A program made the position numbers and the translations under genes. A stretch of DNA of 64,000 bases from Acridotheres tristis (lineage: Eukaryota; Chordata; Aves; Passeriformes; Sturnidae), in the NCBI GenBank assembly GCA_037013685.1, contig CM072885.1:29705876-29769875 (forward strand). Direction: 5' to 3'. The notes under the pieces are model-generated. The model did no database searches and had not been told where the DNA came from. It saw only the letters and a list, made by a program, of their open reading frames with translations. Of the stretch, positions 11,901 through 25,280 are shown in pieces; position 1 is the stretch's first letter, and each line of letters starts with the position of its first letter.

Positions 11901-13787
11901 CGAGCTTGCCCCGGACCCCGCTCAAAGCCGCTGCTATCCGCCGGGTGAAGTCACTGCATACCGAGCAATATTGCTGTTTCCTTCCCGTTGACTAGTTAGT
12001 GACCAGTACTTCGGAGAAAATTAGGAAAATTCCTGCCTGCTGCTGCTAAGTAGCAAAGTTATGAAAAAAACCTATTTCCTTTAAATTCATTTCTCATTCT
12101 CCTCTTGTTACAAATATTTTTTCATTCTGTTGTAATACAGGAGCTTTTAACATTATTTTTTGTCTCTTAAGTTTCCTGCATAGGAAGCACCATCCTGATG
12201 TATTCTATTAATCCTTAAAGAAGATCAAATGAGAAAAAAAAGATAAAAATACTCTGATTTGAAGGTTATTAGGATACTCTTGAGAATGATTTTTCTGTTT
12301 TCCATTTCCTGACAATTCCATTGTCAGAATTTCATTTTGCAATTGAAGCTGACATATGCAAACTCTGATCACATCTTGCTATTAGTTTCATATTTAGATT
12401 TATGAGCTTGATTCAGATTTAGCTTGGGATTATCAGAATTTCAGCTGCTCATTTCTTTAACACAGAAAACATTTCTGCAAGGAAAGCACATCTGAGGATA
12501 ACAGCGTGATAGATCAGTAAGAGCATTATATGTCATAACATACTTTTACCAAAGATAAATAACTTCCCATTTGTCTAAAAGGTGCATACCTATCTCCTAG
12601 AACAGCAAAACAGAAAAGAGACAAATCTGTATATACAAAACCAAATATAGGGGAAGCAGAAACAGACTGGAGACTAATCAATTTAGATGTCAAAGAAGTA
12701 ACATTGAAATCTTTCTGTACATTGTAAACAGGACTGTAGAAAAACTGCAGTGCAGCGGAGGAACACATATTCTCAGAGAAGTCCATTTCAAAATCATAGG
12801 AATCACAATTTAATTTTGTGACTTCTCTCCATAAACTTTTTTACAATAAATATTGTCTCCTTTGTATGATGTAATGTGAAAAATGAGAATATGCTGTCAT
12901 ATATATATATCAAAATAAGTTGTATTCACCACGTATTTGTATCAAAAGATGTTGCATCATTATAGCCAAAAGGCATAAGAAATAAAGAAGACAAGTTTTG
13001 TAAGTAGGGATTACATCTTTTATTAGATGAAATGGTGTAATTAAAAAAAAAATAGAAAAAGCTTACACGAACACAAGCTCTTGTATAGATCTGAAATAGA
13101 AGCAGCAAACCAAAGTTTGCTATGAAACTAAGTTTCACTGCACATCACAGACTGCTCCTTTCCCATTCTCACATCAGGCAGGTGATACATTACCCTTTCC
13201 CACACTTCAAGGGATAAACTTATCAAATATCTCCATTTTGCTGAGCAAGTACCAGATACCTTTTCTGCTGGGTGGCCAAACTTATACACATCCAATTTGG
13301 CTTAGAGCAGCTTCCCTCTGCTTCTGCCAAGCTTTGAAATTTGCTTCCACATCTTACCCAGAGATGGCTATAAGTGCTCTGAAGTTTGTTTTACTCAGTG
13401 TGCAAACCTCTTCTTGCCAGAGTGTGTTAGTTCACCTCATCTCCACGAATTGTGTCCTGGTTTGTTGCCATCTCTCCTGATGTGCTAACAGAGAATAATC
13501 CAGATGAGTAGAAAAACAAGGGCAAACTTTACTGCAGCAGCATGACAACGATATAAACACTTCAAGCACTAGCGTCACTGAAAATAAGGAGAAAATAAAC
13601 ACTTCCAGAGCAAGAAATAAATTCTTAGAGAAAATTATAGACTCACGAATGAAATATGAGTGAATTCTGTATGACACACAGTATTTTTAGACCGGATGAA
13701 TGCAGGGGGATGGCAGTCACTTTTGTTAGTAGACAAATATTTTCCAAGAGCAGTTCAACACTAGCTGTTATTTATAAACACTTATCT

Positions 13788-13888
13788 ATTAAATATATAT
13801 AATATAAATAAACAAATATATAAGATATAAGATTTAAGATTTATATTCTATTCTATTATATTCTATTCTATTATATTATATTATAAAA
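13788..13888. repeat. AT-rich simple repeat (TATAA / TATTC units)
   Basis: About 100 bases consist almost wholly of A and T, first in ATATAA-like units and then in repeated TTCTA/TTATA pentamers ('attctattctattatattcta'). It is a low-complexity, microsatellite-like tract that is likely polymorphic. No gene overlaps it. Confidence 0.85.
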
Positions 13889-16800
13889 CTTTATTTCATT
13901 CTCCAAATGTGCAGTGTGGACTCCAAAACTCTAAGAGAGCACACAAAAAATATCCATACTCAAACAGCCCCAGATAGACCATCAAGATTTTTCATATTAC
14001 AAAAATGAAGGAAGGCATAGAGTGTGCTTACTGTCATAGGACATGCTGGGATGAGGTCTGGATCAGCACATGGGGCAATGCTGGTGATCTGGCAATGTGG
14101 TTTTTTAATTAGCAAAGAGATACGGACTGAGAGTGTTGAAAAGGGAAAGTTGTGTCTGTCCCTAATTAATGACATTGGTGCTCCACCTTTCTCATTATGT
14201 AATGTGGCATAATGTTATTTATGGCACAAGTTAGCCTAAATAAAGGGTAAGGAAAAGGGCAGGGGGAAAAACATAAATTTCTATCCAAAAATTTTCCAAG
14301 CATGAGATTAAAATGATGAGGAAAAGATCCCTCCATTTTTAGAAGTCCCAACACAGCACTGTTGTGTGCAAAAGGCCTGAAGAAGGTGGCCTTTGGCTGT
14401 GTTACCCTCGTTTTCATATTACACAGGTCATCAACTCTGTTGTCGCAACATTTTCAGGCAATTGATTACCTGGTTAGGAAGCACAACTTAATGAGTCATG
14501 AGCAGCAGTGTTTGTTGTGTTTGTTTAATCCTCATGAGAAATTAAATGAAAAGCACCAGTAGCCATTTCAAACGTCAGAGAAAAGCAAATAATTTTATAT
14601 TTGTAATACTACACTTTGGCACCAAACCCTTCTGACAGAAAACCAAAAGGCAAACAAGGAGCCAGTGAGTGCTGGTGCCCATAGAGGCTAGCAACAGCTA
14701 GCCGTGAAATTGAAAGCAAATATTTGCTCTGCTTAAAAAATGCTCAGACTGTAATAACTGCATAGTGCTGTAAGCTTCAAGAGCTTCTTGATAATTCACG
14801 GACACTGCCTCTGTGCTTGCAGAATATTTACTGAGCACAGGGTGAGGTTCTCAGCAATTGACAGTCACTCCCCTGGTTAAACCCAAAATATTTTCAAACC
14901 GAATTATGCACGTGAATCAAGTTCTCATATACCATTTTTTGGTTTCCTGGTTCCCTGTAATACAGGCTGCTGCTTTTTTTTGCGGCAGTGGGCATGCCTC
15001 AAAGTCCAATCCCTCTTTCATTTAAGGTCTTGATTGAGGTTTCTTAAAACCATAATCAAAATCTTGACACTTCCTATGCCAGGAATGGTCCAAGCATTAG
15101 ATGGCTTGGGGGCAAGCTGTGGGACTGGATTTTCCTGTTTCAGCCAAGAAGAGAGATGAGTTTGTGATTGAGCTTGGCTACTTTTTACTGTCACAAATCT
15201 GCCACTTGGCATCCAGATTTTCCCAACTCTCAACTTTGCACTAAGCACAGACTTAAGTGCAAAAAACAAAAAGTACAAAACCCAAGGAAAATAGCAGAAC
15301 AGTGCCATTTACCTGGAATGCAGTAATAAACACAGTTTTATAACCCAGACAGCTGTGTAGCTCCAGTGGGGCTGTGGTTGCTGCTGCAGGGAGCTGGAAT
15401 GAGCTACCATGGTCCCTCCAGGTCAGCATATAGAGCATCCTGTCTGGGTCTTACCCAAGGTTAGCACCACCAGCCTGGTCCCCCAGTTCCGAGGCAGCCC
15501 TCTCCAGGTCTGACAGCACTGACAGCACTGACGCTGTGCCCCTGCTCTGATCCCAAGCACCCCAGTGCTGCTCCTGCCATGGCATGCCCCCACTGAGGCT
15601 GTCTGGGGCCCAGGAAGGGTCCTGCTCTGGGGAAGGGAAACAGCAGTGCCGTGGGGACTCTTGAGCACCCAGTCTGGGAAGGGGACATGAAGAGGTGGGA
15701 TTAAAAATCTCTTATCCAGATTCTTTCAGTGGGAAGTCAGGTTCCCAGACAAGTTGTTGTAGACAACTCTTATGAGTTAAAAATGCTAGCTCAGGCTTCA
15801 GGGAAGCAAAGCTGCTGGTGCACCACCTGCCCGTTTCTGCCTTTGCAATGGTCCTTCTGTGAACAGATTTGAGCTCAAGGCTTGGGATGATGTTGCTCCT
15901 AACCAGGATGTTGTTCCTAGTCTGGCTGGGAGGAAATGAGATGGCTCTGCAACCACAGCCTAGTAGGGAGGCATGCTCCTGCATGGACTGCTCCTTGTCC
16001 TTGGGCCCTTGTATCTTCCAAGAAATTACTTACACCATTATGTCCTGGACTCCCCATAATGGACCAAGTTTCAGAAACTGCTTCAGCATTTGCTTTATGT
16101 ATCTCCTTGCCTTCATTGTCTTCAGGAAGCTTTTGACCAGCCCTAACACTGACTGAGATTGCCTAAGAGGCCACTTCTTACAGCCCACCTGCACATGCAT
16201 AGCAGGGTGATGGACTCAGCAAAACTGGCACCACAAGTCTTTCTGAAAACAGCAGTTTTGGACTAAAATCTTCTAGAAAAGCATCCACAACCTGAACCAG
16301 GTAGCATTTGCATTGAACATGAATATTTCAGAACACATTTGCAAAATGCAGCTATGGCTTCCTTTTACATCTGCATTAAGCCATGATGGTAATACTAAGA
16401 ACACATTGGGCTTTGTACACTAGTCCACAACAATATTTCCAATGTGACTTCAGTACCTGAAAAAAATTTGCAGGATCAGGCTATGGCTTTCTGCCAAGGC
16501 AAGGCATTAGGAAGACAGGGTTTTCAAATGGCCATTTTGGACTAGGTATACTTAGCAAACTACAGTCAAGCTCCTGCATGAAACACAAGTTCTAAACTCA
16601 TTCTCAGAGTTTTTTAAAAAATGTATTTATTATAAGAGCTATAGTAGCATCAGCTAATATAGATTATACATTACATATCCCTAAATCTTAGCTATAAAAT
16701 AATAATGTAAATTTATATATCCTACATGTTGTAATTCATCTTTTATGTTCTGGTTACTCAGAGCTTTATACACCAGATCTACTAGCAAAGCATTTGTTGC

Positions 16801-19341
16801 AATCTGATCTTCTAAGAACTTTTTCTACTATCAGTTCCCTCAGGATACATTTTTTTAAATCAACATTTAGACTTTTATATGAGACTTTGAAATTTAATTG
16901 CACTGTACCTCTGACACAGTCTTGTTAAAATGTTACTGTTACCTGTTTTCTTCATCTTCTAACTAAGCAACATGACACAGATGGTGAAATAGGAGGGTCC
17001 TGTAGACGAGTGAAAGCAGTGGGAATCAAAACTACTGAATCCCTTTTGCAGTGTGAAGAGTACTCTGCCAATGCTTGAGTCTTGTTTCTGTAAGAGGGTA
17101 CACATTTATTTGTATGCATTGCTAAGTGAACAGCGTCTTCTGCTAGCAATGCATTTGTTGGAAGAGGCTGCAGGACAAGGGAAGTACTCTTCATTCAGAT
17201 GTTCAACTTTTGGTCACACCAACTGTTCCAGGTAGGACACTAAGGGGTATAAACCCAGCCAGGAGAGGCATTTAAGCCCACAGTGTTGAAATACATTTTA
17301 GATGGGCAAATATACAGATGCTGGAAGCCAATAAAACAGATGCTGGGGAGAAGCAGGTTTGGTTTTCCATCTCCAAAGATGTCAGGAGCTGGTATGAAGG
17401 CAGTCCTACCTCTACAGAGGTAAACGTTAGTAATTAAGGCAGACATGTGAAGTCTTCTCTCTTGTAACACTCTGCTTCTATCATTAATATGACTATATAG
17501 AATTGTACAAAGAGTGGAGAACTGTTCCGGGAAATAAAAGTTGCAGGTGCTGTATCCAGCTGGAGACTAAGCAGTCTCATTTTGTACCCAAAACCTATAG
17601 CACCAGGACCTGCATGGGAGATCCTTTCATCCAAAAGAAATGCAACAAAAGGTCTCTTGCTTGTAGAATCCTCTCGAGGACATTAAAGAAAAGTGTACCT
17701 AGTCTTGAACTAGCTAGTGTTGCTGTAACATTTGATGAAAATCCTAAATAAATAATTCTCCTTTTTTCCCCCTAAGTTTTCAATTTGCAATGGAACTAAT
17801 AACACTTGCCCCTTGTAGCAAAATACTAAGAGATGCTGAGATGAAAAAAAACTGTGTAAGTTCAAAGTACTTAATGTAATCAATAATTCTGCAATATGAT
17901 AGACTCCTCACTTCAATCAAGTGCACTTTAAAAAAAATTATGTGCTCTAAAGATAATTTCCCAAACACTATCCTTGAAATCAGAGGATTCAGATATAGAG
18001 TACTTAACCAGATTGCACGAACGCATGCCATTTCTAGTCCTGTAATTAGGCAACAGAGCAGATCTAATCACTTCATTACTGTAATGACAGCTGCTACACG
18101 AAGCCCAAAACCTGAGAGAGAAATAGGTTACTACATAGGTACCTCAGAATGTGTTTAAGCATGACTGCTAATAGAGCTGCATACTTTGACGTTTTTGCCT
18201 GCTATTTGTCTTTTCTCCTCATCTGCAGCTTGAGCTCAATAGCCTGTCTGTGAGGCACAACTGGTGTTGACCAGCTCCCTGCTACACGGGAGGCTCAGGG
18301 GAAGAAGCCACACCAGCAGGGCTTGAAACTTCCTGTCTTGAGCAGATCAGGAAGTCTTGCTATATTTATAATGCAAACTTTCCAGTGTGTTTAATTTATT
18401 CGTTTAATACTTTTTCTATGGAACTTTACTCCTCCATAAACATGTAATTAAAGACATGCACATTTAATAACCACTGAATGCATATGTACATAGCATGGCC
18501 TTGGTCTATAGCACTGTCACAATCTAGGACTTGCATGGAATATGCAGTATCCAAAGCCTTGTAAATGATGGGATAAATTCTGCTTTCTGATTTAATTTAA
18601 TGAATACTGAATATGTTTGTATTTTACAGAATTGCAAAAGCTAATGTAAATACCAGAAGTATGGGATGGGTCTTGGGCACCACACGAGGGATCTGCCTTG
18701 TCTTACAGATGTGTTAACAACATCAGATTTTAAATAAACTGACTATTTCTGCCAGATTTCAGCTACACTTCCTGAAATGCCCTCCGACATGTCAATAGTT
18801 TTATTTTGGTTTATTCTTTTAAAAAATATTGGCCATCAAGATGTTCTTAACGGATTTCATTTTAACCTAGTCCTCTACTCCCTGAGTCTGAATTTCTTGT
18901 GTGTAAATCTAAGCTTTATTTGTTGTTTGTTTACTGTGGAGATTTAAAGAATTCATCATTTTTCCACCATCCTGAAAATCTTATATCATTTTATTAGATG
19001 GAAATTGTAAAAAAAAAATTCATTCCTTTTTTCCAAATTCTCCCACGTTATGATGTTTCATGATAGATGATGATGTCAGCAGATCACGTTTTTGCAGGGA
19101 TATACTAAGATCAATATGTACAATCAGGATACTTACAAGTCAGCTTCTAATTTCACACATAGTCAGGTGAACGAGTACTCTGCTTTCTAAAGATACCGAT
19201 TTCCCTCAACACCCTTGGATTTAAGCACTAGTGAGATATGCTCATCAACTTCAAAAGCTTTTCATTAATGTCATGGATTTAGATATATAATATTTGGCAC
19301 CTAAATTCTAAACTAAGTTTTCACTTTTTTTCATTCATATC

Positions 19342-19359
19342 TATCTAGCTAGCTAGCTG
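19342..19359. repeat. Short (CTAG)n / (CTAT)n repeat
   Basis: A 'tatctatc' stretch runs into 'tagctagctagctg', a short tetranucleotide repeat of about four units. It is self-complementary and gene-free. Confidence 0.7.
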
Positions 19360-22300
19360 TCTTTTTAATCTATCCTCTTGAACAAAGGGTAATTCCATTA
19401 CTGGGCTCTGCACTAGCAGGCCAGTCCTAGATTAAATGAATTGTATTTAGTATAATTTAATACAATACATAACTAAGCATTTTTAGGATAATTTAATTCA
19501 CAACAGTTATCAATTATCTCATGTTTCTAGACACATCCCATTTTCAGTAGCTGTGCTGTAAATGCTGGGACTAGGAGTCGCAATTTGCCAGAACAATATC
19601 TGAAAACGTGAGATCACAGGTATTATCCCTCAAAATGCTAAGCAAGCCCTTGAAGTTACTCTATACAAATGGAATGGCAAAACCCATTCCTTCCTGGGGA
19701 AAAGAAAAGAGGATCTCATCTTTATGTTGTAACACAACTCAGCATCCTGGTCACCACAAAGACTGAATTTACTAATTTCAAAATGATCATTTTTATGGTC
19801 TACTCCGACCTTATAAACTGGTCTATACTGCAAGTAAATAAAAGAGCATTTTGTTACACTTACTTTTAAAATGTGTTTAAATGAAACTTTTACTATCACT
19901 GTAGGCATCTATCATATTTGTAAATCTCCTTTATTTTAGCCACTGCTATTTCCTTAGCCTCATGCAAGAAGTTTGAAAACTTTGTATCCCAGTAAAACAC
20001 TTGTTCTGACCAAAGAAAAGAGTTAGAGCAAATGATCCGGAGTTAAGGAGAAAAAGCACAACTACCTGGTTCGTTGCGTGAATTCCTGAATCTAAAGAGG
20101 AAGCGCAGAGGACAACTCCTATTAAATCAGGATTACTCACCACCAGTTGTATACCATACTTTGGCCAGGAAACTAACGAATGATAACATCTCATGGTCAC
20201 AGCATTACAGACATGCATGCAAGATTTCACAGCCCTGGAAAACTGATTGTCTCAACATGCAGAGTTGGAGGCGGCTGAACACATGTTTAAACACAGTCGA
20301 TGCTATCAGTGTTCACAAAATCTGTGACAAGTGTGGGCAGTTCTTTTCAGAGTATCACGCAAGACCAGTCATGTACAGATCGTACATTATGCATCGTAGT
20401 CAATAATGTTCTCCCTTGCTCAGCTGCTAGGCAAAATATCCTCCTCTGCTTATGTCACAGACTCCGTGCCAGGACCCTGCTAGCACCAGAAGTTTTTAAC
20501 ATGGTGATAGATATCCCCGAAACCTTTACTTTTGTTTGCTAGCAAATCCTGGCACGGCAGACTAGAGAATCCATAGATGTTTGTTGAAACATTTACTGTA
20601 TTTCCAAGAATAAATTTGTACTGTGCAGTCAATAGCTTGCTGGTCTACCCTGAAAGAGTTCACCCACCTCAGCAAGCCATGGTGTGTTTGGGCTTGAACT
20701 ACACCCCGCCCAAGTACCAGTATTTTGTTTATCCTTGCAGCACATCTCCAAGACTTTTTGAGTCCACAGTCTCTGTGAAGCCTTGGTGGGAAAAGGATCT
20801 CCCTGTCTAATTACTTCCTTAAGGAGGACCAGTACTGCCCCCTCCTGTGAGCAGCCTCATGGCTAAGACACTGTGTTATCAAACCTAAGCTTGTTGGCTC
20901 TCTGCAGCAAATGGACACAAATTTCTCTTTCCAAAAAACAAAAACAGTGAAAAATAAATAAATAAACTGAAAAATTTTAAAAAAGTCACAAAATTCTATG
21001 TGCATTTTAGTTCAGCTTGAATTAGATGCAATACTCATGCAAAAACAGTCATTGCTTACACCCTTTGCTTCATCGCTATTCTTGAACAGCAGTCGGAGAC
21101 TTGAAAGATGTTAAAGGTCACTCTCTGGCAGCAAGCACCTTCTCTGAAAAACACTGGATTTTCTCCTTCAGCTGGCTTTACACTTCTGATCTGTTCTCTT
21201 TTATTCTCCTCTCTTTCACACAAGCACTAACACATAAGTTCAAGCATGCCAATGACGGATGTACTAAAATAGAGGTGAAGAGAACTCTATAAGCACCTCC
21301 AGCTCCACTTGTCAGGCTCATCACATCAGCCGTGAATTCCTCTGCCCCAGGCACAACCACCTCCAACTCCAGCAACTCCATTCCCCTGGGCTGTAGCCAT
21401 ATATTTCCCATAGAGTAAAATAATTGAACGGATAATCATACAAAATTAATGACGCTCTGTCATCAGCTTTGTTTCAGGTGCAAGAATTGTATCTGGAATG
21501 TCTGGTAGGCTTTGCTGCAATTTGGAAGCAAAAGACAACAAAGAAGCCAAACAAGCCCCACTTTGAACAAAACGTATGCCAAATCAAACAGCATTCTAAA
21601 ACTGCATGAAGAAATTTGTTAAATGTTCACACGTGCAATAATTTAGTCAACCAAAGAAATACTTGGTGTCTTTTGATTTAAGTTCACTTTTATTATGTAG
21701 ATATGTTTTTTTGTTGAATACCAGCAGTTTCCACTATTAAGTATAAGTTAGTCAATAAGAATAAATTTTTGAAGGACAGTGTAGAAGGGAATTTTCCAGA
21801 CTCTGGAAGAACATTGCACTTCAGAGGGTAGTTCTGAAAATGAACATGGCTGTTGATTCATATTAGGCAGGCAAAATATAATCTAAAGGATATTCGGAAG
21901 TTTGCAAGTCTGAACAAAAGCAGGATGAGAATGGTGATACCACAAACAGAGAAAGGCTCAGGGTTATTTCAGTGGAAAAACAAAGAGGATCCATTTTGAC
22001 TAGATAAAAGCACATTGAAAGGCATCCAAGAAGAGATTTGAGACGGATGCCCATCTCATGCCAGTTTAAGATGGGCAACAGAAAGAAAAATACTATGGTA
22101 AATTCCTGAATCCTTGTGGTATATCTCTAAACCAGAAATAGGAATGAGATAACGAGTGAAAAGAATAAATAAAAAGACACAGTAGAAGGGAATCAGTTCA
22201 ATAAAGAGTGACTGTCATGAAAACCTGTTGAAAAAAAGCTTACGAGAAACCATAAAATTAGAACTAGAAGATGCTTGCCACAAGCATCAAAGTTTCACAG

Positions 22301-23124
22301 CATATCAAGTCAAACAGAACCAAGAGTGATAAAAAATCAGAGAGAGATTGAGAGGGAGGGAGAGTGGAGAGATTTGAAATGCTAAAGATGCAAAAAAAAA
22401 AAAGTTTCCATCCTTGAGAAGTGCCATCATTTTTGTGGAGCTGTGTTAAGATATATTAATTTTTTTTTTCAAAATTCTATGAAAAATAATTACCTCCATT
22501 CTAAGAATGCACATGACAAGGTAAGATTCAAATAGCTTGCCTTTACAACTATAAAAGGAAAGGAGGTAGCAGAACATAGAAATCAATGATCATTCACCTG
22601 ATAGCCTGATACATGTTTTGTTTTAAAGAAAGAGTTTCCTCTTATTCCCTACAGCAACACCACCTGACCCCATACTCTATATAATACACATTTTAATTCA
22701 ATAATCTGGGGAGAGATTGATTTTTCAGTTTACAATATGTAAGTCTAATTGGGTCAGAGTGAATTCCAAATATCTGCTTCTTCGCTTTCAGGCATGGTAC
22801 CTTGCACAGAGAGCTGAGTGGGGAGTGAAGCCTCTGACTTGGAATCCAGTCCCGTATCTTTTGTCAAATTTAAATTTCTCTGGAACTGCATATGATTCTG
22901 ATGTGAGAGGTTTAACCATGTGAGTAAAGTTGAAAGATCCGCCCTTGCCTTAATGCCCTTGTTCAGCTAGCTTTTCCTCAGGCTTCACTCTCAATACTAG
23001 GATGATACGGCTCTTGTCCTAGCAGGATACAATAGGTGTTAATTAAATTACTGTTTGCACAGCGCTTCACCTTCAGAGAACTCAGGGGTCCCCAGCACAG
23101 GAGACACATGGAGCTGTTAGAGCA

Positions 23125-23515
23125 GTAGGGCCTTGATCATGATCATAGATATGGAGCACCTCTCCTATGAGAAAAGGCTGAAAGAGCTGGTGTTGTGACC
23201 TTTCAGTACCTAAAGGGGGCCTATAAGTAAGAAAAGAACCAAACTTTTTAGCAGGGCCTGTTGCAATAGGACAAGGGGTGACCGTTCTAAGCTGAAGGAG
23301 GGACAATTTAGAGCAGATGTAGGGAAAACAAGGGTGGTGAAACACTGGAAAAGGTTGCCCAAAGGGGTGGTGGATGCTCTATCCCTGAAAACATTCAAAT
23401 GGATGGGGCTCTGAGCAACTTGATGTAGTTGAGGAGGTCCCTGTTCATTGCTGGGGTTTGGACTAGATGACTTTAAAGGTCCTTCCAACCCAAACGGTTC
23501 TATGATTCTGTGAAG
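23125..23515 (+). mobile_element. CR1 LINE 3' fragment, sense
   Basis: The + strand carries successive CR1 3' landmarks: 'ggagcacctctcctatgag', 'aaaggctgaaagagctgg', 'tttcagtacctaaagggggc', 'ataggacaaggggtgacc', 'gaaacactggaaaaggttgc', 'ggtttggactagatgact', and the terminal 'ttctatgattctgtga'. The 3' end is complete and the 5' side is truncated, as is normal for CR1. Some internal sequence seems missing compared with a full 3' end. The left edge is approximate. It lies about 750 bases upstream of the SLC38A1 CpG island. Confidence 0.92.
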
Positions 23516-23525
23516 TACCCTACTG

Positions 23526-23540
23526 AAAAAAAAAAAAAAA
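23526..23540 (+). repeat. A(15) homopolymer run
   Basis: An uninterrupted run of 15 A lies about 10 bases after the CR1 3' end. CR1 elements normally end in the 8-base repeat, not poly(A), so this run is probably independent. Confidence 0.8.
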
Positions 23541-23830
23541 GTGTGGTGTAAGCACTAAAACAGGAATCCAATTTGTATATGCAAAGTCAGTAATTTGAAA
23601 ACCACAGCTCTTCATGTGTGTCATCTGCCTTTCTGGCTTGACATTTAGGAGACCCAGCAGTGGAAATTCCAGTGCAAGCACCTCAAGAAGCTTTTGAAAG
23701 AGCTGCCGTGAAAGCTTCCCAGAAGCCATTACCCTCCATGTGTGGCCAGGCAAACTGCACCCAAACCCACAGGCTCCATCACCCTTTCGTTCTTTGCCTT
23801 GTGATATCCCATGCAAGTCATGTGTTCTGC

Positions 23831-23856
23831 GGGGAGGGGGTGGGGGGGAGCCGGGG
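23831..23856 (+). promoter_or_regulatory. Strong G-quadruplex motif upstream of the CpG island
   Basis: Runs of 4, 5, 7 and 4 G are separated by loops of 1, 1 and 4 bases. This satisfies the standard four-run G-quadruplex pattern with very short loops, which favours stability. It sits about 450 bases upstream of the likely SLC38A1 promoter, on the coding-sense strand. Whether it folds or regulates anything is not shown. Confidence 0.65.
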
Positions 23857-24477
23857 ACAGAGGCAATACTATCTTGCTTCAGGTTAGTTCTTGAAAAGTT
23901 TTTTCCAAGCCAAAAAGCTCATACAATTCTTTCTAGATATTAGTACGGAAATAACAAGCTACAGCAAATCATCTGTGAATTCCCCATTCATTTTGAGGAA
24001 GGTGTCTTGCCCCAGCAGGAAATGGGGAATGCCACAGGTGGCAGCATTTTCAACATAATATATTTTGCACGACAGAACAGGAAATAGTAATGTCAAGACA
24101 ATAATGCCAGATCTTCCGTAGGCATTTCAAGTCACAAATATCCAGCCTGACTGCCAGGAGGGGTTCTCCTGTGGCCAACCGTGGCGTGGAAAAAGAGAGA
24201 AAAATGACTGTCTGTTGTAAAAAGAGTAAAAAATTAGTTGCTGGGTGTTTTTTTAAAACAGCAAGGCGCTGAACGTCCATGCGGCCGGGGAGCTGGGCGT
24301 GTGGGAGGGCCCGGGGCTCCCCTGCCCGGACACGTGTGAGCGGCCGGTCCCGCAGCACCTGGCGGCGCGGCCCCGCGTGGCGCGCCCGGCGCGCTCCCGC
24401 CAGCCCGCCCACCACCATATGCGCACACGCGCGGTGGGAGGAGAAAGGGAGGAAGGGCATCTTTCTCGCCAGTTTAA

Positions 24478-24539
24478 TTTCCCCCCCTCCTCGCCCCTTT
24501 TTCTTCTTCTTCTTTCTTTCTTTTTTTTTTTTTTTTTTT
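24478..24539 (+). repeat. Long polypyrimidine / T tract inside the CpG island
   Basis: About 60 bases of almost pure C and T (one G) pass from a C7 run through TTC repeats into about 19 T. It splits the CpG island into two GC-rich blocks. Such tracts can resist nucleosomes or form triplex DNA; here it is only a composition feature. Confidence 0.8.
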
Positions 24540-24862
24540 AAATACTACATTTTATTTTATTTTTATCCCTATAATTATTTGTCGGGATTCTCCAGCCGGA
24601 TCCTGGCGGAAAAGGTGGATCGCTTCTCAGAGGGTCCCCGCGGCTCCTGGGGAAGGTAGGCAGCAGCAGCTAATGCAGTCGGAGGCTCCCCGCGCCCCCT
24701 TTGTCTCTGCGCCGCGGCCGCGCAGCGCGGGCCGGAGCCCCGAGCCCGCCCGCGCTTTGTCCCCGCCGTCTGCGCAACCCTCCCCCATCCCCCGCACAAC
24801 GTGTCTGCTCGGCCCCGGAGCTGCCCAGTGCAAACCCTAAAAATGCAGGCAGCGAGCCGGGC

Positions 24863-24901
24863 GGGGCTGGGGGAGCCCGGCGGGGCGGAGGGGACGTGGG
24901 G
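24863..24901 (+). promoter_or_regulatory. G-quadruplex motif with GC boxes in the CpG island
   Basis: G runs at 24863-24866, 24869-24873, 24882-24885, 24890-24893 and 24898-24901 are separated by loops of 2, 8, 4 and 4 bases, so one loop exceeds the strict 7-base limit. GC boxes overlap the runs, so Sp1 binding and quadruplex folding would compete. The promoter role is inferred from position. Confidence 0.5.
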
Positions 24902-25280
24902 ACGGACGGGGCTGCCATGCGGCATCTGCCGCGCCGGAGGCGGGGGGCGATGCTGTCCTCGCCGACTGCTGAGGCAGGCATGGAAAAAACCCACGAACAA
25001 ACAAAACCCGCAGAAATAAAAATCTGGCAGTCTGTGGCTACGGGCTTTCACTGGCAACGAAAAAATAAATAGCAATAATAAATGAGTTTGCCCCTTATGA
25101 CGGCCGGGTCGAGGGTGCCGCAGCCCCCGCGGAGTGCGCGGCCGCCGTGTAGCCGTGCCCGGGGAACATTCCTGCCTTTCCCTTAAACCCAGCGCTGCCA
25201 CGGGGTCAGTGCAAGTTTTACGGTATTCGGAAAATGCAGGCTGGGCCCACGGCGCGCACGCTTGTGCGTGGTGCCCGTAA

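Larger units (their letters stand above)
2930..23120. other. Gene-free intergenic stretch
   Basis: I see no supportable gene in about 20 kb. The longer open frames at 4369-5204 and 10666-11178 have no recognisable domain. No exon with a known vertebrate protein sequence, tRNA or rRNA was recognised. Base composition is mostly AT-rich, with GC-richer patches near 4300-5250, 11740-11960 and 15400-15700. There are small simple repeats (CAGA at about 5928-5945, an AT-rich tract at 13788-13888, a CTAG-type repeat at 19342-19359). Distal enhancers of SLC38A1 or SLC38A2 could lie here but cannot be seen by eye. Confidence 0.6.
24270..25280 (+). promoter_or_regulatory. SLC38A1: CpG island: likely SLC38A1 promoter and first non-coding exon
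   Basis: About 1 kb is strikingly GC- and CpG-rich against an AT-rich background, with GGGGCGG/GGCGGGG boxes suitable for Sp1-type factors near 24860-24890 and no TATA box. The island lies about 8 kb upstream of the SLC38A1 start-codon exon, and nothing else in the window could use it, so a TATA-less promoter with a 5' non-coding exon is the natural reading. A plausible first-exon donor is AAG|GTAGGC with GT at 24656-24657; other weak donors exist (near 25311 and 25375), so I do not fix the exon. Open frames through the island are by-products of its low stop-codon content. Divergent antisense transcription is possible. Confidence 0.75.

Noticed and set aside
11747..11995. 82-codon frame with a hydrophobic, signal-peptide-like start
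   Set aside because: Short, in a GC-rich patch, no recognisable family and no nearby splice or promoter evidence.
23210..23488. 92-codon minus-strand open frame
   Set aside because: It is the reverse strand of the CR1 fragment.
24575..25201. 208-codon minus-strand open frame through the CpG island
   Set aside because: GC-rich DNA has few stop codons; the product is Arg/Pro/Ala-rich low complexity with no known motif, and several other frames are open over the same bases.
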